This document shows, in pieces, positions 1-7,978 of a stretch of DNA of 42,244 bases (within the stretch, counting starts at the first letter, position 1; every line of letters starts with the position of its first letter). The notes beneath the pieces are model-generated. The model ran no database searches. It was not told the DNA's origin and saw only the letters and a program-made list of their open reading frames with translations. This DNA comes from Nitrincola tibetensis (lineage in GTDB: Bacteria; Pseudomonadota; Gammaproteobacteria; Pseudomonadales; Balneatricaceae), in NCBI RefSeq assembly GCF_003284585.1, contig NZ_QKRX01000012.1, forward strand, positions 34,003-76,246. The letters are read 5' to 3'. A program made the position numbers and the translations under genes.

Positions 1-108
1 CAGTTGATCCAAAAAGGCCATGAGGCAATCAAGACCAATAATCACCAACAATACCAACAAAATTGACCGCAAGACATGCCCTATGATGTAGCGTTCCATC
101 AAACTCAT
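1..108 (-). CDS. lptG: LptG, LPS export ABC permease (N-terminal fragment)
   Basis: This is the first 36 residues of an inner-membrane protein that runs off the left edge of the window. It starts MSLMERYIIGHVL and goes straight into a hydrophobic helix, as LptG proteins do. LptG and LptF form the membrane part of the LptB2FG ABC transporter that lifts lipopolysaccharide out of the inner membrane towards LptC/LptA. Its ATG overlaps the stop codon of the upstream lptF (ATGA arrangement), so the two are translationally coupled in one operon. The call rests on the order lptF-lptG as much as on the short sequence; the rest of the gene is not visible. Confidence 0.85.
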   Translation of the reverse strand, partial: MSLMERYIIGHVLRSILLVLLVIIGLDCLMAFLDQL

Positions 109-1214
109 GCTGCTACCTTCCTACGCGCCCTTCCCAATACAAGAGCGACACTATAACGCCCAATCCGCCCCCAAAACTCAGAGAGCGCGATCAAATTAAA
201 TGCCAAGCAAATAAAACCTAAGTGAACAATCCAAATAATCGCCGGATGCCCTCCTTTTTCAATCGCGGACCGCGCCGTTGTCAGTAACCCAACGTATAGC
301 AAATACCCCAAAATAGCTGGAATGAGTCGCGCAAAACGCCCCTGCCTTGGATGCGCATGGCTTAACGGAACAGCAATCAACGCAACCACTAATGCAAGCA
401 CAGGCAATGACAAACGCCAATGCAATGCAGCCTTTGCTTTCGGATCCGTTTGTTGCATCAACTGCAATGTCGGGATGGCGTCCGTGTCACTAATTTCATG
501 ACTAAAATCAGGCTCCGGTAACAAAATACCATATTCACGATACGCAATTTCTGTAAATGCCAGATCGCCCGGGCGTCCATCGTAACGATAGCCATTATGC
601 AACACTAAAAAACGCTGATTCTGCTCTGTCAGTAATCGACGCTCAGCGGCCTCAGCAAATAACAGCACTGGTGCTCCGTCTTTACTCTGTTGCGCAACAA
701 ATACTTGCATAAGCCGCTCATCTTCAAAGCGTTCCGCATAGGTCACTTGCCCTTGTCCTTGCGACAAAAAACGCCCGGGAGTCAACATATCCAACTCACT
801 ACGCGACTCTTGTTGAAGAAAGACCTGATTGGCTTGAGATAGACCGTAGGGTGTTAGCCATAGGGATAAACTTGCCACTAATGCACTGATAAAAAGTGCA
901 GGCCCAAGAGTATAGGTGACCAAACGACGAGTACTAAACCCAGCAGCCCTCATGACAACCATTTCACTGTCGAGATAAAGACGACCGTAACCCAACAGCA
1001 CACCAAGAAACAGTCCCAGGGGGAGTAACAACTCAAGAAAACCCGGCATGCGATAAAGTAAAATTAAAAATACCGCCATGGCTTCTAATTTACCCGCCGC
1101 TGCATCTGCAAGGTATTTAGCCAGTCGTGCACTGATAATGATTAACATCAGCACGGATGTGACAGCAAAGGTACTGATTCCAACTTCACGGAATAAATAA
1201 CGAAATAAGATCAA
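105..1214 (-). CDS. lptF: LptF, LPS export ABC permease
   Basis: This is a 369-residue inner-membrane protein of the YjgP/YjgQ (LptF/LptG) family, part of the LptB2FG lipopolysaccharide exporter. The N-terminus MILFRYLFREV matches the family start. Hydrophobic helices lie at about residues 12-33, 55-77 and 100-120, then a soluble periplasmic beta-rich domain (about 130-255), then three more helices at about 265-345. The first three helices carry the usual YLDSEMVVMRAAG loop. The start codon is TTG: no ATG lies in frame nearby, an AGGA sequence sits about 8 bases upstream, and the N-terminus aligns with known LptF. It is transcribed divergently from pepA, the standard gammaproteobacterial arrangement, and overlaps lptG by 4 bases. 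Confidence 0.95.
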   Translation of the reverse strand: MILFRYLFREVGISTFAVTSVLMLIIISARLAKYLADAAAGKLEAMAVFLILLYRMPGFLELLLPLGLFLGVLLGYGRLYLDSEMVVMRAAGFSTRRLVTYTLGPALFISALVASLSLWLTPYGLSQANQVFLQQESRSELDMLTPGRFLSQGQGQVTYAERFEDERLMQVFVAQQSKDGAPVLLFAEAAERRLLTEQNQRFLVLHNGYRYDGRPGDLAFTEIAYREYGILLPEPDFSHEISDTDAIPTLQLMQQTDPKAKAALHWRLSLPVLALVVALIAVPLSHAHPRQGRFARLIPAILGYLLYVGLLTTARSAIEKGGHPAIIWIVHLGFICLAFNLIALSEFWGRIGRYSVALVLGRARRKVAA

Positions 1215-1311
1215 GACATAATCCTAGTCGAGAGCATAGAGATAAAGGATACAAATGGTTTATAGTGGTATTATCTCTTAATCGCATTTGAATGTCTTGC
1301 TTGGAGCCCAC

Positions 1312-2829
1312 ATGTTTTTTGAAATCGTGAATGACAGCCCCGTTAGTTTAAACGCTGACTGCTTAGTCATCGGCCTCGAAGCCGATGGCAAACTAACACC
1401 CACAGCCACCGCTGTTGACCAAGCCTCAAACGGGCACTTAAGCCAACTGATCAAGATGGGCGATCTGACTGGGAAAGCAGGCGAGCAGCAAATGCTGTTT
1501 AATCTGCCCGGCATTGCCAGCCCACGCGTATTGGTTGTTGGCTTAGGCAAATCCGATGAGCGCAAAGATAGACACTTTCGCAAGCTCGCCAAAGGCCTTG
1601 ATGCCACACTTACCAAACTCTCCTGCAAGCATGTCGTGCTGGCACTAGACGGTTTAGCCAGTGAGCACCAAGACATTTACCGCCAAACACGCTTACTTGT
1701 TGAATGGATCTCCACTGACTTTTATCAGTACGACACGACAAAGAGCAAAAAAGCTGAGCCCACTCGGATAGAGCAGTTGTCAATTCATCTTGAAGAAAGC
1801 TTAACCGAACTCGGCGAAAGCGCTCTTCTAGATGGTGTTGCAATTTCGAATGGTATTAATGCCGCCAGAGAACTGGGCAACCTTCCCGGCAATATTTGCA
1901 CACCGACCTACCTTGCCAATAAAGCCAAAGCACTTGAAAGCGAGTTCGATACACTCAAAGTCAAAGTGCTTGAAGAAGACGACATGGACAAACTCGGTAT
2001 GCACAGCCTGCTGTCTGTAGGACGTGGCAGTGCCGAGCCATCAAAGTTGATTGTTATAAAATACATGGGTGGCGATAAAAATGACGCCCCTCACGTATTG
2101 GTTGGCAAAGGCATCACGTTTGATACTGGCGGTATCAGCTTGAAGCCTGGAGCTGGCATGGATGAAATGAAGTTTGATATGTGTGGTGCCGCAAGCGTAC
2201 TTGGAACCATTGAAGCAGCAGCTGAAATGCAACTTCCTTTGAACATCATTGCCATCGTTGCCGCCGCTGAGAACATGCCAGGTAGCAAAGCCACTAAGCC
2301 TGGCGATGTCGTTACAACACTTTCTGGCCAAACCGTTGAGATATTAAATACCGATGCTGAAGGCCGTTTGGTGCTGTGCGATGCTCTGACCTATGCAGAG
2401 CGCTTCAAGCCTGCAAGTGTTATCGATGTTGCAACCCTTACTGGCGCTTGCATTATTGCTCTCGGACACCAAGCATCTGGGTTGTTATCCAACAATGATA
2501 CCCTGGCTGAAAACCTCCTTAAAGCCGGTGACTATGCATCAGATCGCGCATGGCCTCTGCCTTTATGGGATGAGTACCAAGATTTACTCGACTCAAACTT
2601 TGCCGATATGGCGAACATTGGCGGACGCTCAGCTGGCACCATCACTGCCGCATGCTTCTTATCACGCTTCACAAAAGCTTATCCTTGGGCTCACTTAGAT
2701 ATCGCAGGCGTTGCATGGAACAGCAATGGCAAAGAAAAAGGTGCAACCGGACGTTGCGTTCCTTTACTTTGCCAATACTTGATCGATCTAGCAGAAAGCA
2801 TTGATATGCCAGAGCATGATCATCACTAA
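1312..2829 (+). CDS. pepA: Leucyl aminopeptidase PepA (M17)
   Basis: PepA is a cytosolic hexameric metallo-aminopeptidase that removes N-terminal residues such as leucine from peptides; in E. coli it also acts as a DNA-binding accessory factor in Xer recombination and at carAB (family knowledge). The M17 signature NTDAEGRL is present, as is the metal-site stretch GKGITFDTGGISLKP, with the following MKFDMCGAA. The frame is open from a TTG at 1288, but the ATG at 1312 is chosen because a GGAG lies 5 bases before it and the protein then begins MFFEIVND, giving 505 residues, close to the family's usual ~500. Its stop overlaps the holC start (TAATG). Confidence 0.96.
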   Translation: MFFEIVNDSPVSLNADCLVIGLEADGKLTPTATAVDQASNGHLSQLIKMGDLTGKAGEQQMLFNLPGIASPRVLVVGLGKSDERKDRHFRKLAKGLDATLTKLSCKHVVLALDGLASEHQDIYRQTRLLVEWISTDFYQYDTTKSKKAEPTRIEQLSIHLEESLTELGESALLDGVAISNGINAARELGNLPGNICTPTYLANKAKALESEFDTLKVKVLEEDDMDKLGMHSLLSVGRGSAEPSKLIVIKYMGGDKNDAPHVLVGKGITFDTGGISLKPGAGMDEMKFDMCGAASVLGTIEAAAEMQLPLNIIAIVAAAENMPGSKATKPGDVVTTLSGQTVEILNTDAEGRLVLCDALTYAERFKPASVIDVATLTGACIIALGHQASGLLSNNDTLAENLLKAGDYASDRAWPLPLWDEYQDLLDSNFADMANIGGRSAGTITAACFLSRFTKAYPWAHLDIAGVAWNSNGKEKGATGRCVPLLCQYLIDLAESIDMPEHDHH

Positions 2830-3263
2830 TGGCGAGAGCTGATTTTTATATTCTGCCTCAAGCAGATGAACGTAGTCGTTTTACGTTCATCTGTCGGGTC
2901 TGCGAAAAAGCACTTGAACAGGGATTGAAGGTCTATATCTACACCCGCGATCCTGCTCAAGCTGAGTATTTAGATCGCTTTATGTGGGCCTACCGCGAAG
3001 ACAGCTTTTTACCGCATCATCGCATTGGAGACACACCCAGCGCGCCGATCAGTATTGGCTGGGGGGAGCTTGTGCCCGATCACCGATCGCTTTTTATCAA
3101 TGCTGCCGACCAACTCATTGAACTGGCCTTTGAGTTTGATCGTATAGCGGAGATCGTTGTACAGGATCAAAACTTGCTGGATGCATCGCGTCAGAATTAT
3201 GTTCGTTGCCGTGATCTTGGCTATGAACTTAATCGTGTGGACATGAGGCAACGACAAACCTGA
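2829..3263 (+). CDS. holC: DNA polymerase III chi subunit HolC
   Basis: HolC (chi) is the clamp-loader-associated subunit that bridges the replicase to SSB on the lagging strand. The 144-residue product has the family's start (ARADFYIL), the early arginine/cysteine-rich helix (FTFICRVCEKALEQG), the FMWAYREDSFLPH segment and the GELVPDHRSLFINAADQL stretch. It is in its usual place directly behind pepA, with the stop/start overlap TAATG indicating coupled translation, and before valS, although here two small genes are inserted between holC and valS. Confidence 0.95.
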   Translation: MARADFYILPQADERSRFTFICRVCEKALEQGLKVYIYTRDPAQAEYLDRFMWAYREDSFLPHHRIGDTPSAPISIGWGELVPDHRSLFINAADQLIELAFEFDRIAEIVVQDQNLLDASRQNYVRCRDLGYELNRVDMRQRQT

Positions 3264-3322
3264 TCAATCATCAGCTCAGGCAGTCGAATGCAGGCATGAG
3301 TTAAACTTCGCCCACCAAAAAC

Positions 3323-3355
3323 GGCTAATCTCTAAGCCTTCTTAGAAGGTTAGCC
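3323..3355. terminator. Hairpin between convergent holC and yccF
   Basis: An inverted repeat lies in the gap: outer arms GGCTAA (3323-3328) and TTAGCC (3350-3355) enclose an inner stem TCTAAG/CTTAGA (3331-3346). It sits between convergent genes. No long T-run follows on either strand, so it may be a weak terminator or only a transcript-end hairpin. Confidence 0.45.
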
Positions 3356-3362
3356 AATATTC

Positions 3363-3824
3363 TTAGCGCTTGTTACGTATATGCACAAGATTTGAGCTCG
3401 CGTTTTGCATCCGCACGGCCTCTGCCATTTCACAAGTCACAACCGTTTTACCAATTGGTGCTAGAGCTATGCCCGCGAGCTTTAAATGCTGAATCGAAAA
3501 CGGAATACCGATAATCGTCATAAAGCACAATACGGCTGCAAACACATGTCCAATCGCCAACCAGATACCCGCAAAAATAAACCAAATAATATTGCCTAAT
3601 CCACCCAATACGCCTGTGCCTATATCGGGTTGTTGATACAACTCCTCTCGGCTGATTGCTTCCTTACCAAAAGGAAAGAATGAGAACTGCCCCATTACAA
3701 AACATGCCCGCCCCCATGGAATACCAACCAGTGTGATAAATGCGAATACACCCACTATCCACCAGAGCAATCCCATGAATACACCACCCAATACAAACCA
3801 AAGAAAATTACCTATTACTCGCAT
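3363..3824 (-). CDS. yccF: YccF-domain inner-membrane protein
   Basis: This is a small hydrophobic protein with two similar halves, each containing an N-(L/I)-(I)WF…(F/L)GG-like stretch followed by a long helix and the turn (V/I)GIP(W/F): IGNFLWFVLGGVF…VGIPWGRAC and LGNIIWFIFAGIW…IGIPFSIQH. That duplicated pattern defines the YccF family of inner-membrane proteins, whose biochemical function is unknown. The open frame extends upstream to 3893, but the ATG at 3824 (MRVIGNFLWF) gives 153 residues and matches the family length and N-terminus; an AGAG lies about 7 bases before it. The gene is on the opposite strand from holC and valS and appears to be its own unit. Confidence 0.85.
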   Translation of the reverse strand: MRVIGNFLWFVLGGVFMGLLWWIVGVFAFITLVGIPWGRACFVMGQFSFFPFGKEAISREELYQQPDIGTGVLGGLGNIIWFIFAGIWLAIGHVFAAVLCFMTIIGIPFSIQHLKLAGIALAPIGKTVVTCEMAEAVRMQNASSNLVHIRNKR

Positions 3825-3920
3825 ATTTCGCTCTATCGATTCCTTAACACGTTGAGCGTATGCTATGCCTTTTAGACAAACGAATCTATTCAATTAATCA
3901 AACTGAACTGGAGCACTTCG

Positions 3921-4289
3921 ATGGTTCATCTTACCTTGAAAAATCTTGGGCTATTGAGCCTACTGCTCACCTTCACCCTCAACGTAAATGCAAGCGAGTA
4001 TTGGACTGGAGGTATTGGTTTAGAATCTCGCCAGGAAGCACCGCAAAAAAATACTCGCTTTGAGTTCTTTGATCAAAGCCGAGCTTACATTGCAGATATT
4101 GATTTTACGATTACCAACTCAACAGGTGATACCCTTGTGGAAGGACTCGCAACAGGACCTTGGCTTATTTTAGAACTACCGGATGGCTTATATACCTTCA
4201 CAGGCATCCAGCGCGAAACTAAAGAGCAACGCCGCCACCCTTTTTCAGCTCGCCAAGGTCAGCCTCAAACGCACAGAATACAGTACTAA
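3921..4289 (+). CDS. Small secreted protein, beta-sandwich-like
   Basis: This is a 122-residue predicted periplasmic protein. It has a classical signal peptide (K7 then the hydrophobic LGLLSLLLTFTLNV) with a likely cleavage after VNA (residue 24). The mature part contains DIDFTITNSTGDTLVEG and LPDGLYTFTG, a pattern reminiscent of carboxypeptidase-regulatory-like or transthyretin-like beta-sandwich proteins, but I do not recognise a named family. It ends in a positively charged segment. A GGAG lies 7 bases before the ATG. It sits divergent from yccF and about 100 bases before valS. The function is unknown; the signal peptide is clear, the fold only suggested. Confidence 0.7.
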   Translation: MVHLTLKNLGLLSLLLTFTLNVNASEYWTGGIGLESRQEAPQKNTRFEFFDQSRAYIADIDFTITNSTGDTLVEGLATGPWLILELPDGLYTFTGIQRETKEQRRHPFSARQGQPQTHRIQY

Positions 4290-4321
4290 TCCCTTACAAC
4301 CCTACACCCTCTCTTGATGAG

Positions 4322-4363
4322 TCGTTATAATGTCGAGTTTTCCGGAACATCGTATTATAACGA
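4322..4363. repeat. 10-bp inverted repeat in the valS leader, over a TATAAT box
   Basis: The arms TCGTTATAAT (4322-4331) and ATTATAACGA (4354-4363) are perfect reverse complements separated by 22 bases. The left arm contains a consensus -10 hexamer TATAAT at 4326-4331. No good -35 lies 17 bases upstream. This could be a promoter with an overlapping operator, or a hairpin in the 5' leader of valS. Confidence 0.5.
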
Positions 4364-4389
4364 TCGAACACCCCCGGCCCGATTATTAA

Positions 4390-7242
4390 ATGACCGAGAG
4401 CAGCATGGATAAGACCTATCAGCCACAAGATATTGAACGCACCTGGTACGAAAAATGGGAAAAAAGCAGTTACTTCGCCCCATCTGGTCAGGGTGAAGCC
4501 TATAGCATCATGATTCCACCTCCCAACGTTACCGGCAGTTTGCACATGGGTCATGCCTTCCAAGACACCATCATGGACTGCTTAATTCGTCATCAACGTA
4601 TGTTGGGGAAAAACACTCTGTGGCAAGCAGGAACCGACCATGCCGGTATCGCAACGCAAATGCTGGTTGAGCGCAAACTGGCTGCGGAAGAAGGCAAAAC
4701 TCGCCACGATCTAGGCCGTGAAGCCTTTATCGATAAGATCTGGGAATGGAAGGAAGAGTCCGGTGGTACCATTACGCGCCAGCTGCGACGCATGGGGGCT
4801 TCCATCGACTGGACACGTGAGCGCTTCACCATGGATGAGGGCTTTTACAAAGCCGTACAAGAAGTGTTTGTACGCTTGTACGACGACAAACTCATTTACC
4901 GTGGAAAACGACTCGTCAACTGGGACTGCAAACTTCACACAGCTATTTCTGATCTAGAGGTTGAAAATAAAGACCAGTCGGGTCATTTATGGCATTTCCG
5001 CTACCCTCTTGCCGATGGCATGAAAACCGCAGATGGTAAAAACTATATTGTTGTTGCCACCACTCGTCCAGAAACGATGTTGGGCGACACTGCCGTTGCT
5101 GTAAACCCCACAGATAAACGCTACCTATCCCTTCAGGGCCAATTTGTAGAGCTGCCCCTTGTCGGACGCCGCATCCCTATTATCGCAGATGACTATGTTG
5201 ATGCAGAGTTTGGTTCCGGTTGCGTCAAAATCACTCCGGCTCATGACTTCAATGACTATGAAGTAGGCAAACGTCATCAGTTACCCATGATTAACATTTT
5301 GGACCCTAACGGTGCAATTTTAACCCGCGCCGAGGTCTACAACAGCGATGGTAGTTTAAACGGCGAACTGGACGACAGACTCCCCGAAAACTATCATCTG
5401 CTTGATCGCTTTGATGCCCGTAAACGAATCGTTGAAGAATTTGATCAACTTGGTTTACTTGAAAAAATTGATGAGCACGCCTTAAAAGTTCCATACGGCG
5501 ACCGCTCGGGCGTTGTGATCGAGCCACTGCTCACTGATCAATGGTTTGTCGCTGTTGCCGATCTTGCCAAACCCGCTATTGAAGCGGTAGAACAAGGCGA
5601 CATACAATTTGTTCCAAAGCAATACGAGAACATGTACTTTTCGTGGATGCGTGATTTACAAGACTGGTGTATTTCACGTCAACTCTGGTGGGGACATCGC
5701 ATACCCGCTTGGTACGATGACTCAGGAAATGTTTATGTTGCCCGTACAGAAGCCGAAGCGCGTGAAAAGTATCAGCTGGGTCACGACCTCCCCTTAACAC
5801 AAGACAATGATGTCCTAGACACTTGGTTCTCTTCCGCTCTTTGGACCTTTGGAACCCTAGGGTGGCCAGAAAAAACACCTGAGCTGGAAACCTTCCACCC
5901 AAGCAGTGTGCTGGTGACAGGGTTTGATATCATTTTCTTCTGGGTTGCCAGAATGATCATGTTCACCCTCAAGTTCACAGATCAAGTTCCCTTCAAAAAG
6001 GTCTACGTGCACGGGCTGGTGCGTGATCAAGAAGGCCAGAAGATGTCGAAATCGAAAGGCAACGTCCTTGACCCCTTAGATCTGATTGACGGTATTGAGC
6101 TGGAAACTCTCGTTGAAAAACGCACTGGCAACATGATGCAACCTCAGTTGGCCAAAAAGATTGAAGCTCAAACACGTAAGCATTTCCCAGAAGGCATTGC
6201 CCCCTACGGCACAGATGCATTGCGCTTCACCTTTTTGTCTTTGGCCTCTACAGGCCGTGACATCAAGTTTGACATGAATCGTATGGAAGGCTACCGGAAC
6301 TTCTGCAATAAGCTCTGGAATGCGACACGCTATGTGCTAATGAACACGGAAAACCAAGACTGTGGAATTCAGGGGGAAGCGGTTGAGCTCTCGTTGGCAG
6401 ACCGTTGGATTATCTCAAGACTGCAAGAAACCGAAGCGCAAATCGCCAAGCATTTTGAAGAGTATCGCTTTGATTTACTCTCAAATGCGCTATATGAGTT
6501 CGTCTGGAATGAATACTGCGACTGGTATCTTGAACTGTCAAAACCAGTACTCTGGGACGAGCATGCCTCCGCCGAACGACTTCGTGGCACACGTCGCACG
6601 CTAGTTCGCGTTCTTGAAGCCATACTGCGTTTAGCGCACCCGATGATGCCGTATATCACTGAAGAAATCTGGCAGAAAGTAGGTCCTTTAGCCGGTAAAA
6701 CGGGTGATACTCTGATGCTACAGCCCTACCCAATCGCTGAGCCTCATAAAATAGATACCCAAGCCAATAGCGATATTGAATGGCTAAAAGGCGTGATGCT
6801 GGCCATCCGTAATATCCGTGGCGAAATGAATATTGGTCCTGGCAAGGCTATTTCAGTTCTCCTGCGAAATACGGACGCTGAAGATGAACGACGCCTCAAA
6901 GTAACCGAATCTTTGTTAATTAAACTGGCAAAACTCGACAGCATAGAGCGCCTGGCAACAGATGCAGATGCCCCTATGTCAGCAACGGGTCTCGTGGGCA
7001 CGATGGAAATTTTAGTGCCAATGGCAGGCTTGATTGATAAAGCCGCTGAGCTCGCCCGCTTGAACAAAGAGATCGAGAAGCTGAATAAAGAAATTGAACG
7101 CTTAGGGGGCAAGCTATCGAACGAAGGCTTTGTCAGCAAAGCACCTGCGGAAGTGGTAGCCAAAGAGAAGGAAAAGCTAGCGGATATGCAAGCAGCCTGC
7201 TCACGTTTATCAGAGCAAAAAGCATCGATTGAAGCTATGTAA
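4390..7242 (+). CDS. valS: Valyl-tRNA synthetase
   Basis: ValRS is a cytosolic class I enzyme that charges tRNA-Val and hydrolyses mischarged Thr-tRNA-Val in its CP1 editing domain. In the 950-residue product the HIGH motif is HMGH (residues 52-55) inside [14 protein letters not shown], the editing domain includes [13 protein letters not shown] and the KMSKS motif lies in [14 protein letters not shown]. The C-terminus is the tRNA-binding coiled coil, with repeated [15 protein letters not shown] and the conserved NEGFVSKAP. The first ATG (4390) has no good ribosome site; a second ATG at 4405 ([11 protein letters not shown]) has GAGAG just before it and matches the E. coli N-terminus better, so the true start may be 4405. 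The length is normal for the family. Confidence 0.97.
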   Translation: MTESSMDKTYQPQDIERTWYEKWEKSSYFAPSGQGEAYSIMIPPPNVTGSLHMGHAFQDTIMDCLIRHQRMLGKNTLWQAGTDHAGIATQMLVERKLAAEEGKTRHDLGREAFIDKIWEWKEESGGTITRQLRRMGASIDWTRERFTMDEGFYKAVQEVFVRLYDDKLIYRGKRLVNWDCKLHTAISDLEVENKDQSGHLWHFRYPLADGMKTADGKNYIVVATTRPETMLGDTAVAVNPTDKRYLSLQGQFVELPLVGRRIPIIADDYVDAEFGSGCVKITPAHDFNDYEVGKRHQLPMINILDPNGAILTRAEVYNSDGSLNGELDDRLPENYHLLDRFDARKRIVEEFDQLGLLEKIDEHALKVPYGDRSGVVIEPLLTDQWFVAVADLAKPAIEAVEQGDIQFVPKQYENMYFSWMRDLQDWCISRQLWWGHRIPAWYDDSGNVYVARTEAEAREKYQLGHDLPLTQDNDVLDTWFSSALWTFGTLGWPEKTPELETFHPSSVLVTGFDIIFFWVARMIMFTLKFTDQVPFKKVYVHGLVRDQEGQKMSKSKGNVLDPLDLIDGIELETLVEKRTGNMMQPQLAKKIEAQTRKHFPEGIAPYGTDALRFTFLSLASTGRDIKFDMNRMEGYRNFCNKLWNATRYVLMNTENQDCGIQGEAVELSLADRWIISRLQETEAQIAKHFEEYRFDLLSNALYEFVWNEYCDWYLELSKPVLWDEHASAERLRGTRRTLVRVLEAILRLAHPMMPYITEEIWQKVGPLAGKTGDTLMLQPYPIAEPHKIDTQANSDIEWLKGVMLAIRNIRGEMNIGPGKAISVLLRNTDAEDERRLKVTESLLIKLAKLDSIERLATDADAPMSATGLVGTMEILVPMAGLIDKAAELARLNKEIEKLNKEIERLGGKLSNEGFVSKAPAEVVAKEKEKLADMQAACSRLSEQKASIEAM

Positions 7243-7259
7243 GCTTTAAACATCTTAAG

Positions 7260-7288
7260 GCGCTGAGTTTTTCTAAAAAGCTCAGTGT
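7260..7288 (+). terminator. Candidate valS hairpin
   Basis: CTGAG (7263-7267) pairs with CTCAG (7281-7285), extended inward by TTTTT/AAAAA with a one-base bulge. It lies about 20 bases after the valS stop. The following sequence is only moderately T-rich, so terminator strength is uncertain. Confidence 0.45.
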
Positions 7289-7314
7289 CTTATCTAACTC
7301 AAGAAAACCGAAAC

Positions 7315-7348
7315 AAAAAATTCCCTGCTCGCCTAACACCAGCAGGGA
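7315..7348 (-). terminator. Rho-independent terminator on the minus strand
   Basis: The arms TCCCTGCT (7322-7329) and AGCAGGGA (7341-7348) are perfect reverse complements. Read on the minus strand the stem is followed by a run of T (AAAAAA at 7315-7320 on the plus strand). This is a textbook intrinsic terminator, and the only recognisable gene it can serve is the 43-codon frame starting at 7571. Confidence 0.8.
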
Positions 7349-7439
7349 TACATAGCGTCTCTCGCCCCAACTCTCAACAGTCTTTTTAATTGACGATCAG
7401 CGACCCTACAAAAAAATAATCCTGGCACAGTTAACACAT

Positions 7440-7571
7440 TTACTTCTTTTGATCTTCGTTCATTAATTGACGCATCTTCACACCCGCCCAAATCATAGCA
7501 GCGGTAATACCCACCACGCCGATCAAACTTGGAACTAAAACCTCTAAACTGTGAACATCGATACCAAACAT
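7440..7571 (-). CDS. 43-aa single-span membrane protein
   Basis: A short frame not resembling any family I know encodes MFGIDVHSLEVLVPSLIGVV, then GITAAMIWAGVKMRQLMN and a charged tail EDQKK. One membrane helix is clear (about residues 11-30) with a positive, hydrophilic C-terminus, so it is probably N-out/C-in. Support for it being real: a strong AGAGGTGG ribosome site 4 bases before the ATG, an intrinsic terminator 90 bases after the stop, and an FNR-like box about 70 bases upstream. Small one-helix proteins of this kind often accompany respiratory or transport complexes, but no partner gene is adjacent. The function is unknown; coding status is inferred from these signals. Confidence 0.65.
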   Translation of the reverse strand: MFGIDVHSLEVLVPSLIGVVGITAAMIWAGVKMRQLMNEDQKK

Positions 7572-7635
7572 AACCCACCTCTCTAAGACTCTTTAGCGTA
7601 TAGGAGTAGGTTACTTGGATTGAACTGGTCATATA

Positions 7636-7649
7636 TTGATCTAACTCAA
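7636..7649. promoter_or_regulatory. FNR/ANR-like box
   Basis: TTGAT-CTAA-CTCAA matches the FNR/ANR dyad TTGAT-N4-ATCAA in nine of ten defined positions. Its centre is about 71 bases upstream of the start codon of the 43-aa membrane protein on the minus strand, a plausible position for class II activation with a leader of about 30 bases. The -10 region there is weak, as expected for an activated promoter. This is a motif match only. Confidence 0.4.
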
Positions 7650-7718
7650 CGAACGGGCCTATTCTGCTCAATGAGAGCAAAGACTTTTGTCTTTTCCTCA
7701 ATATGGCTCAAGCTAGTC

Positions 7719-7724
7719 TATACT
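7719..7724 (+). promoter_or_regulatory. Candidate -10 box before the 64-aa gene
   Basis: TATACT lies about 30 bases before the start codon at 7756. There is no convincing -35 at the usual distance. Confidence 0.35.
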
Positions 7725-7755
7725 GAACATGAATGAATCGTTTTTTGGAGGACTT

Positions 7756-7950
7756 ATGAGCAAACTTAATCAGCGCTGGACACCTGACCAGCTTTTAAAA
7801 ATGAATGAAGAAAGCTTCATGGTGGAAGTACTCGACATGATTAAATTCTCACCTGAAATAGATGACACAGATGCTCAGGTGAACACAATGAAACAAAAGC
7901 TAACCTTGATTGAGGAGATGATTCAAACAAGGTTAGCCACTAAAAAATAA
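7756..7950 (+). CDS. 64-aa soluble acidic protein of unknown function
   Basis: The product starts MSKLNQRWTPDQLLKMNEES and is 64 residues, with no membrane segment or signal peptide. It appears mostly helical and is probably cytosolic. The frame is open from an ATG at 7729, but GGAGG lies 5 bases before the ATG at 7756, which decides the start. A TATACT -10 box lies upstream. I do not recognise a family. It is flanked by the divergent 43-aa membrane-protein gene and by the convergent lipoprotein gene, so it looks monocistronic. The residue pattern (SPEIDDTDAQVNTMKQKLTLIEEM) would suit a helix-helix protein-binding module, but that is inference. Confidence 0.7.
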   Translation: MSKLNQRWTPDQLLKMNEESFMVEVLDMIKFSPEIDDTDAQVNTMKQKLTLIEEMIQTRLATKK

Positions 7951-7978
7951 CGCTACTACCACCCCACGAGGAGGCTCG

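Noticed and set aside
6744-7253. Open frame of 169 codons opposite the 3' end of valS
   Set aside because: Mirror of the valS coiled coil, Ser/Phe-rich, with no ribosome site or homology I recognise.
7687-7692. TTGTCT as -35 for the TATACT box at 7719
   Set aside because: The spacer is 26 bases, outside the sigma-70 range.
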